Origin: DATKMS01 sp041497995
GTDB taxonomy: Bacteria > Desulfobacterota > Binatia > HRBIN30
Direction: 5' to 3'
Assembly: GCA_041497995.1 (NCBI GenBank)
Contig: JBGQHM010000005.1
Location: 1 to 47,029 of the forward strand
Length of the DNA: 47,029 nucleotides
Shown here: one piece after another, positions 41,651 to 47,029 of the stretch
Position numbering within the stretch: position 1 is the stretch's first letter
Layout of the letters: each line of letters opens with the position of its first letter
Made by a program: the position numbers and the translations under genes
The notes under the pieces: generated by a model
The model's input: only the letters and a program-made list of their open reading frames with translations
Told to the model about the DNA's origin: nothing
Databases searched by the model: none

Positions 41651-43779
41651 GGCCCCAGCTCCTCGAAATTCCCTTGAATCTTCTCCGCCAACTCCGCCGC
41701 CTCCTTATTGAGGTCGGCCAGCTCGGTGTGGATGTCACGCAGGGTCTGCTCAAAGTCGAAGTCGTCGTCCTCCTCGGGCGGTGCGACGCCGACGTAGCGG
41801 CCGGGGGTGAGGCCCCAGTCGGCGGCCTCGATCTCCGAACGGTCCACCACCTTTACCAAGCCCGGCACGGCTTGGAGATCGGCTTTGGGAAAGCGGTCCT
41901 GCAGCCACGCCACCTGCCGGTGGAAGTAGACGCCGTGCTTCATCTGCTCGACGGCAGCCTTGCGCTCCTCGTCGAGCTGCTTCACGAGTCGGCTCGCAGC
42001 GCGGCGGTCGTAGGCGGCCGAGATCGCATCTTCAGCCGCCAGCTCGGCACCCAGATCCGCAACGCGCGCGGCCAGCTTGTAGAGGAGATCCACCTGCTTG
42101 ACGAGGCCGCGGATCGCCTCGGCGCTGGGATCGAACGCCTTGCGGGCCGCGTGCTGAGCGTCGTTCTCGGCCGGCAGCGCGTTGGCGTACTTGTGGCCGA
42201 GCGCAGGCAGGCTGGCGAGGAGCTTCTTCGCGTCAGCCTCGTAGAGCGTGGCCGCCTCGCGCAGTTCGGTTAACGCATCGGCGAGCGCCTGCTTCTTCTC
42301 GGCCTGGAGGTCGGCGTGCTTGGCCCCCGCCTTGGCGAGCGCATCGAAGCGTCCCCGTAGGTCCGCGAGCGTCGTCTCGAAGGGCGCAAGCGTTGATGGC
42401 ACGGCGGCGCTCTCGGCGCAGACGCGCCCAAGGTAGTCCTTCACCAGCCCGAGGAACCGCTCCCGTTGGCCGCGATAGAGCCACACGATTGCAGCGAGGT
42501 TGTGCATCTGCTCGGGCGAGAAGTCGAAGATCTTGCGCGTGACCTTGCGGTAGACGTTGCGCGCGTCGAGCATCAGCACCTTGTCCTTGCGCGCGGCGGG
42601 CTTCGCCCGATCGAAGTGCCACAGCTCGCAGGGGACGCTGCGCGTGTAGAAGAAGTTCGAACGAATGGAGATCATCACGTCCACGTCGCCCGTCTCGACG
42701 ATTTTCTTCCGCACCTCCTTCTCGCCGTGCCCGGCGCTCGAGGCCTGCGACGACATGACGAAGCCGGCGCGGCCCTTCTCGTTCAGGTAGCTCCAGAAGT
42801 AGGAGATCCAGAGATAGTTGCCGTTGCTGACCTTCTTCTGCTTGTTTACGCCGGGCAGGCCGAAGGGCAGGCGCGGGTCGCCTTTGATACGCTCGGCGTC
42901 GACGAGGTCGACGTTGAAGGGCGGATTGGCCATCACGAAGTCGCACTTGCCGGCGAGGGTGTGCTCGTCCTGGTAGTAGGTGATGGCCTCGGCGATCTTC
43001 CCTTCCAGTCCGTGCACCGCGAGGTTCATCTTGGCGATGCGGATGGTGTCGCGGTTCTTCTCCTGGCCGTAGAAAACGACCTTCTTCGCCGTGTCGCCGC
43101 CCTCGTGCTCGATGAAGTGGCTCGACTGCACGAACATCCCGCCCGAGCCGCAGGCCGGGTCGAACACAGTGCCGTGATCCGGTTCGATAACGTTGACGAT
43201 GGTCTGCACAATCGACGACGGCGTGAAGAACTCGCCGTTATCGTGCGCCTTCTGCATCGAGAACTCGGCGAGAAAATACTCGTAGATGCGGCCGAACACG
43301 TCGCCGGTGGCCTGCTTGATCTGCTCGCTGTTGAACAGCCGCATCAGGTCTTCGAGTACCTTGGTCTCGAAGATGCCGTAGTCCTTCGGCAGCACGCCCT
43401 GGAGCGGCTCGAACTGGGCCTCGATGGCGGTCATGGCGTCGGTGACCAGTCGGGGTAGATCGGCGCCGCTCACGGCCGCCTGCTGCATGATCCAGTCGTA
43501 GCGAGCGACATCGGGGAGAAACAGCGAGCGACGGGCGATATAGTCCTCCGGCCGCACCTTCCGCCTCGGCATCTTGCCGCTGGCCTGGTCTTGGTCAATC
43601 TGTTGTCCCGCGGCATCGAAGCGGTTGGCCGCATGGCGCAGAAAGATCACGCCGAGCACCGGCATAAAATAGTCGCTAGAGGTGAGCTTCGAGTTGGCGC
43701 GAAGGTTGTCCGCCGCCTCCCAGAGGTCGGCTTCGAGTTTCTCGCTGTCCTTGAGGGTGTCGTTGATCATGCGGCTCAT
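41647..43779 (-). CDS. hsdM: type I restriction-modification methylase subunit
   Basis: N6-adenine methyltransferase. The 710-residue form starts at ATG 43779; 43809 and 43770 are alternatives. The N-terminal helical domain (ADLWEAADNLRANSKLTSSDYF) is family-typical, the SAM site is FDPACGSGG (about 206-214), and the catalytic motif is NPPF (about 285-288). The usual HsdM ends near residue 500; here about 200 extra residues of alternating charge, likely helical and partly coiled coil, follow before the C-terminus, seen in some longer HsdM forms. It heads the operon hsdM-hsdS-AAA-DUF4276-hsdR. The 43780-44067 stretch upstream shows no gene; the promoter is not identifiable by eye. Confidence 0.92.
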   Translation of the reverse strand: MSRMINDTLKDSEKLEADLWEAADNLRANSKLTSSDYFMPVLGVIFLRHAANRFDAAGQQIDQDQASGKMPRRKVRPEDYIARRSLFLPDVARYDWIMQQAAVSGADLPRLVTDAMTAIEAQFEPLQGVLPKDYGIFETKVLEDLMRLFNSEQIKQATGDVFGRIYEYFLAEFSMQKAHDNGEFFTPSSIVQTIVNVIEPDHGTVFDPACGSGGMFVQSSHFIEHEGGDTAKKVVFYGQEKNRDTIRIAKMNLAVHGLEGKIAEAITYYQDEHTLAGKCDFVMANPPFNVDLVDAERIKGDPRLPFGLPGVNKQKKVSNGNYLWISYFWSYLNEKGRAGFVMSSQASSAGHGEKEVRKKIVETGDVDVMISIRSNFFYTRSVPCELWHFDRAKPAARKDKVLMLDARNVYRKVTRKIFDFSPEQMHNLAAIVWLYRGQRERFLGLVKDYLGRVCAESAAVPSTLAPFETTLADLRGRFDALAKAGAKHADLQAEKKQALADALTELREAATLYEADAKKLLASLPALGHKYANALPAENDAQHAARKAFDPSAEAIRGLVKQVDLLYKLAARVADLGAELAAEDAISAAYDRRAASRLVKQLDEERKAAVEQMKHGVYFHRQVAWLQDRFPKADLQAVPGLVKVVDRSEIEAADWGLTPGRYVGVAPPEEDDDFDFEQTLRDIHTELADLNKEAAELAEKIQGNFEELGP

Positions 43780-44067
43780 CTCAGATTTCTGACCGTGACC
43801 GTATATCATCTTCCAGTTCGGCCAGGGAACTGCGCGGAGGTGCAGCTGGAACCGTCAAGGCTGCAAGGTTCCCCGTGTTCGTGGAAACTCTCGCCCGAGC
43901 GCGATCCGGCCGATCTCGAAATAGAAATGGAACCTGGCTAACGCGTTTGCAGACGAGCCCCGAATCACGGCCAGCATCGAGCGGAAAAGTCTGACGTATG
44001 AGGATCAGGAGTTCCGAACATAGCAACAGCCGTCAGCACACCACGGACACCCGCCGACCCACTTAAG

Positions 44068-44123
44068 ACCGCGTGGGCGGCCGTAAGGTCGCCGGAGGGT
44101 TCGACTCCCTTTCTCCTCCGCCA
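44068..44123 (+). pseudogene. 3' half of the selenocysteine tRNA gene (island end)
   Basis: Bases 40-95 of selC recur here with one change (C to T at 44112, which turns the innermost acceptor pair into G-U). The match begins at ACCGCG, exactly the base where the 5' copy at 27881-27920 stops, and includes CCA. It continues for about 30 bases past the tRNA (GACCAGTGGCATAGACCGAC). The left-hand flank CTTAAG is a poor match to the anticodon loop. It marks the right boundary of the accessory region. No gene lies between here and 44231. Confidence 0.87.
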
Positions 44124-44150
44124 CTCTCGCGAGACCAGTGGCATAGACCG
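44068..44150 (+). repeat. direct repeat (candidate attachment site), copy 2
   Basis: The right-hand partner of the repeat at 31042-31127: the selC 3' half with one mismatch, then about 20 downstream bases with two. The interval between the two copies is about 13 kb and holds the phosphodiesterase, toxin-antitoxin and restriction genes. Confidence 0.7.
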
Positions 44151-44230
44151 ACTTGACAGCGGGCTGCGGTGGCAGAGAGTGATGACCGCACCAACGCCCA
44201 ACGGCTCAACAGGGCGTGGCAGGACTGCCG

Positions 44231-46597
44231 TCAGGGCAGCTTCTTGATCTGAAGATTTCGAAACTGCACGCGCGAGGTGTAGTGGTGGGCCTGAAGCGCG
44301 ATGTGCCCGGACCCCTGCCGATTGCTCTGATACGTGTTGACCAACTGGCCGTTGAGCGTGACCTTGATCTGATTTCCGTTTGCCTCGATCAAATAGCTGT
44401 TCCAGGAGCCGATGGGATTTGACGGGAAGGCGGTGGCAGCTTGCAGATCATAGATCGCCCCCGTGCGCTTGATCGCGTGACCTGATGTGTTCGTCTGCGA
44501 ATCAAAGCCGATTTCGTCAATCTGGATCTCGTGACCTTGGCTGTCGGCCGCCTGTAGGGGATTGGCCACGGTTGGCGCCGGGATTCGGATGTACACACCT
44601 GAGTTGTCGTCGGAGCGGCCCACACGCCAATCGACCCGAAGTGCGAAGTTTGTGAAGGTCTCCTTCGTGTACCAGTAGAGGCCATAGTAACCGAATGTCT
44701 CGAGCACCTGCCCATAGTGCCGCATCGCGGCGATGGAGTTCGGCTGCCGCACCATCGTCCAGTCTTTGGGATCGAGCGACAAAGGTGCAAAGCCGGCGTC
44801 CGGGACAGGGCCGGCCGCCGTAACGATTGCGGCCGCGGTGCGGCGGGCGAGCGACAAGGCGGTGAGGGATGGATTGGCCGACCCCAGCGTCGGGAAGACC
44901 GCCGGACCCGCGACGAACACGTTTGCCACGTTGTGGACCTTGCCTGACAGGTCGGTGACCGAACTGCCGGGACTTCCCATGAACAGCGTACCGGCCTCGT
45001 GGTGCGTCGTGCCCAAGCCGTCCTGCCAGAAGCCGATGCCGTTCGCATCCGGCTGGGGCTGCACCGATTGGAACCGTCCCGCAGGCGCGTTCCAATACTC
45101 GATGTTCGACGCGTTCTTCGCCAGCTTCGCCGCAAGGTCGAAGGCGGCCTTGTCCATAGCCGTCCACAGCTGTCTGTCGGCCGGGGTGGCCACCAGGTTG
45201 ACGTAGGCACGTCGCTTTCCCCAGAAGTCGGTTTCGCTGCTGAGATCGACCCAGCTCATGGCGGGACTCGGGTTGAGGCTGCGCTGGTCTTGCATCTCGC
45301 CGATGCCGCGGAGGGTGAGCACGATCCAATTCGGGTCCTGGTTGGCGACGATGTTCCGGATGTTGTCGATGTCGGGAACCATGCTGAACAGGTTCTGCTC
45401 GGGATTCGGGCCGGGGAGCGCGGCGGCAGTCACCTGCAAATGAAATCGCCGTCCCATAGCGGTCCCGCGGACCAACAGGGCTGCGGTTTCGAGGGTACTC
45501 GGCAGCGTCGTGAGGCCTGCGAAGGTGGATCGTTTAATGCGAACGGTAATGTTGCTGCGCAGGTGCGCCATGAGGTTCCCGAACCGGGGTGATCCAAACT
45601 GCGTGGAGCCCACGCCCAGGGAATCGAGGGCGAGCCGGGTGGCTTCGATGGTGCCGTTGGCGAGCACGACGGCGCAACTCGGCGCGATCTGCAGTGTTTG
45701 GAGCTGCCCGTCAACGCTGAGGTCCAGGCTCGCGACGGCATTGCCCGACAGGTTCAGGCGAAGCACCTGCGTGCGGGGCATCAGGAAAACGCGGCGGCTA
45801 ATGTCCCCGTGACTGTTGTTGACGGCCACATCGTTTCGGATCGCGTCGATGAGGAAAGGGCCGGTGCTGAACTTGTCGAAGGGGAACAGCCCCGGACCGG
45901 GTGCCGACCCGAGCACCGCCAACGGGGCTTCTTCGATTGCTGAGATTGCAGGAACTGCAGGCTTGGCGACGTTGAAGGCGGCGAGCAACGCATTGAACAG
46001 TGGCCCACTGATGTACTCGGTGGTTGGGGCAGCCCCGATCTCCACCTCTGTAGCCGCATAAGCGCCGTCGGTCCCGTTAGTGCCGTTGAGAAATGTCCCG
46101 ATTTGCGCCGGCCAGTTGGAGAGGTCTGCCGATGTGAGACGTGGAGACCAGCCGCCCCAAAACAGCGACCGTCCACCGATACAGTAGGCCAGGCCCGGAA
46201 ACGCCACGTTGCTGATCCAGGGCATGCCCCAGATGATGTTCTGCGTGCCCGTCGAGTCGTCGCGCTGGCGGTTGTAGATGGGACCGCCGACGTTGCCGCC
46301 CAGACGCTGGGGAAGGTTTTGAACGTGGGATGGGAGTAGAAAAGCCCCGGCCTCGAGGATGAGCACGCGCAGCGCCACCTTCTCGCCAAGCCGGTAGAGC
46401 TTCTCGGCGCAGTATCCACCAAACATCCCAGCGCCGATCACGATCACGTCGAAAGGGAATCCGCCGGCGTCCTGGCTGGCTTTGAGCTCGCCCCAGTTGT
46501 TGCACACATAGCGCCCCATGACGTCGTAGCTGAAGGCCGTCTGTTGAACGTCGGCCGTGATACCGCTTGGGTCTGCTGTGAGGCGAGGAATAGACAT
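44231..46597 (-). CDS. GMC-type flavin oxidoreductase fused to a DUF1080 (3-keto-disaccharide hydrolase) domain
   Basis: A 788-residue protein from ATG 46597, behind AGGGAGGG. Residues about 50-62 form the FAD-binding turn (VIVIGAGMFGG), and the region to about 600 matches the GMC/pyranose-oxidase type, with the active-site pair His in THHEAGTLFMG and Asn in GSANPSLTALSLA. Residues about 605-788 (LDPKDWTMVRQPNS..., NSGVYIRIP, GHEIQIDEIG, a concanavalin-like beta fold) match DUF1080. GMC enzymes can oxidise a sugar at C3, and DUF1080 members act on 3-keto-glycosides, so one chain may do two steps; this is inferred. No signal peptide is seen. The 46598-47029 stretch upstream has no gene; it holds the repeat below. 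Confidence 0.85.
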   Translation of the reverse strand: MSIPRLTADPSGITADVQQTAFSYDVMGRYVCNNWGELKASQDAGGFPFDVIVIGAGMFGGYCAEKLYRLGEKVALRVLILEAGAFLLPSHVQNLPQRLGGNVGGPIYNRQRDDSTGTQNIIWGMPWISNVAFPGLAYCIGGRSLFWGGWSPRLTSADLSNWPAQIGTFLNGTNGTDGAYAATEVEIGAAPTTEYISGPLFNALLAAFNVAKPAVPAISAIEEAPLAVLGSAPGPGLFPFDKFSTGPFLIDAIRNDVAVNNSHGDISRRVFLMPRTQVLRLNLSGNAVASLDLSVDGQLQTLQIAPSCAVVLANGTIEATRLALDSLGVGSTQFGSPRFGNLMAHLRSNITVRIKRSTFAGLTTLPSTLETAALLVRGTAMGRRFHLQVTAAALPGPNPEQNLFSMVPDIDNIRNIVANQDPNWIVLTLRGIGEMQDQRSLNPSPAMSWVDLSSETDFWGKRRAYVNLVATPADRQLWTAMDKAAFDLAAKLAKNASNIEYWNAPAGRFQSVQPQPDANGIGFWQDGLGTTHHEAGTLFMGSPGSSVTDLSGKVHNVANVFVAGPAVFPTLGSANPSLTALSLARRTAAAIVTAAGPVPDAGFAPLSLDPKDWTMVRQPNSIAAMRHYGQVLETFGYYGLYWYTKETFTNFALRVDWRVGRSDDNSGVYIRIPAPTVANPLQAADSQGHEIQIDEIGFDSQTNTSGHAIKRTGAIYDLQAATAFPSNPIGSWNSYLIEANGNQIKVTLNGQLVNTYQSNRQGSGHIALQAHHYTSRVQFRNLQIKKLP

Positions 46598-46869
46598 TCG
46601 TTCCCTCCCTGGAGGTGACTTGTTGGATGCTCTTGCCGAAGCGCGCGGCCGCGATCCTGTACAAATGTCGAGTGCAACGCGTTGCGGACCGCGAAGGGCA
46701 AACGATATGCCGCGCCCCTCGAGGTCCAAGGGCAATGCCTGCCCCAGGCTGATCTGTCCCGTCGAGTGGACATCCCGAGCAACCGGTGTACGAGAATCTG
46801 CACACCGGCGACTTACCACACCCAGAACAGCGCGTGGCTTTGCCCACAAACACCTCGGTCGACTCGATC

Positions 46870-46938
46870 CGTCATTCCCGCGTAGGCGGGAACCCACTCC
46901 ACCCCGCCACCTGGATGCCCGCCTGCGCGGGCATGACG
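46870..46938. repeat. dispersed palindromic repeat (REP-like)
   Basis: CGTCATTCCCGCGTAGGCGG (46870-46889) and, inverted, CCTGCGCGGGCATGACG (46922-46938) end a 69-base palindromic unit; each end also contains its own small hairpin (CCCGC/GCGGG and GCCCGC/GCGGGC). This GTCATTCCCGC-type element is widespread in bacterial genomes. If translated on the minus strand it makes the false N-terminus of the long frame upstream of the GMC gene. Confidence 0.75.
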
Positions 46939-47029
46939 GCTGCTCCCCATCTTTCTTGGGCAAAGCCACCGGGGTGCACGGTTTACACCGTCAATCTGAC
47001 GGATAGCACCTATCAACCGGGCCCTTCTA

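Noticed and set aside
46598..46969. Extra 124 N-terminal residues for the GMC-DUF1080 protein
   Set aside because: The added text is the translation of a dispersed palindrome (RRRASRW, RLRGNDG style) and a good ribosome site precedes ATG 46597.

Overview
The window is GC-rich, densely coded, mostly chromosomal bacterial DNA. It carries housekeeping genes (tmk, holB, metG, tatD, a dCMP deaminase), a type IV pilus minor-pilin-like protein, large hybrid signalling proteins, secreted proteins with Ca-binding dockerin-like C-termini or a CDDGN-type cysteine module, and a multihaem cytochrome. This mixture fits a deltaproteobacteria-like or Binatota-like uncultured lineage. That placement is inferred from protein style only; no rRNA is present.

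Layout. 1-6016 (+): end of a pilin-like gene, a PilX-like protein, two single-domain response regulators, then the compact tmk-holB-metG-tatD run. 6044-9291 (-): a hybrid sensor kinase and a secreted protein of unknown function. 9399-19574 (+): sirtuin, zinc alcohol dehydrogenase, VOC protein, plant-type glutamate-cysteine ligase, then a translationally coupled trio (SAM hydroxide adenosyltransferase, site-2-protease-like M50 protein, dCMP deaminase), a soluble MgtE-N/CBS protein overlapping an Nramp-like transporter with an altered metal site, and a second zinc alcohol dehydrogenase. 19619-27586 (-): a secreted Asp-box beta-propeller behind a pentahaem cytochrome, a DUF882 peptidase-like protein, an acyl-CoA dehydrogenase and a dockerin-bearing secreted protein.

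27881-44123 is an accessory region organised around the selenocysteine tRNA gene. An intact selC lies at 31003-31097. A 40-nt copy of its 5' half lies at 27881-27920 and a 56-nt copy of its 3' half at 44068-44123. The two partial copies end and begin at the same base, at the 3' edge of the anticodon loop, so together they spell one whole tRNA gene. A decayed tyrosine recombinase lies between them (34720-35000). This is the signature of integration at the selC anticodon loop, probably as tandem islands. The left cargo (28075-30813) is a divergent pair: a membrane-anchored TPR protein and an unrecognised multi-pass membrane protein. The right cargo (31225-43779) holds an AlkP-superfamily phosphodiesterase with a glycosyltransferase, a Phd/VapC toxin-antitoxin pair, and a type I restriction-modification operon (hsdM-hsdS-AAA ATPase-DUF4276-hsdR) with an ATPase/TOPRIM-like pair nested inside it. 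hsdR has a one-base frameshift.

44231-46597 (-): a GMC-type flavin oxidoreductase fused to a DUF1080 (3-keto-disaccharide hydrolase) domain, possibly both steps of a 3-keto-glycoside route in one chain. The window ends with a dispersed palindromic repeat.
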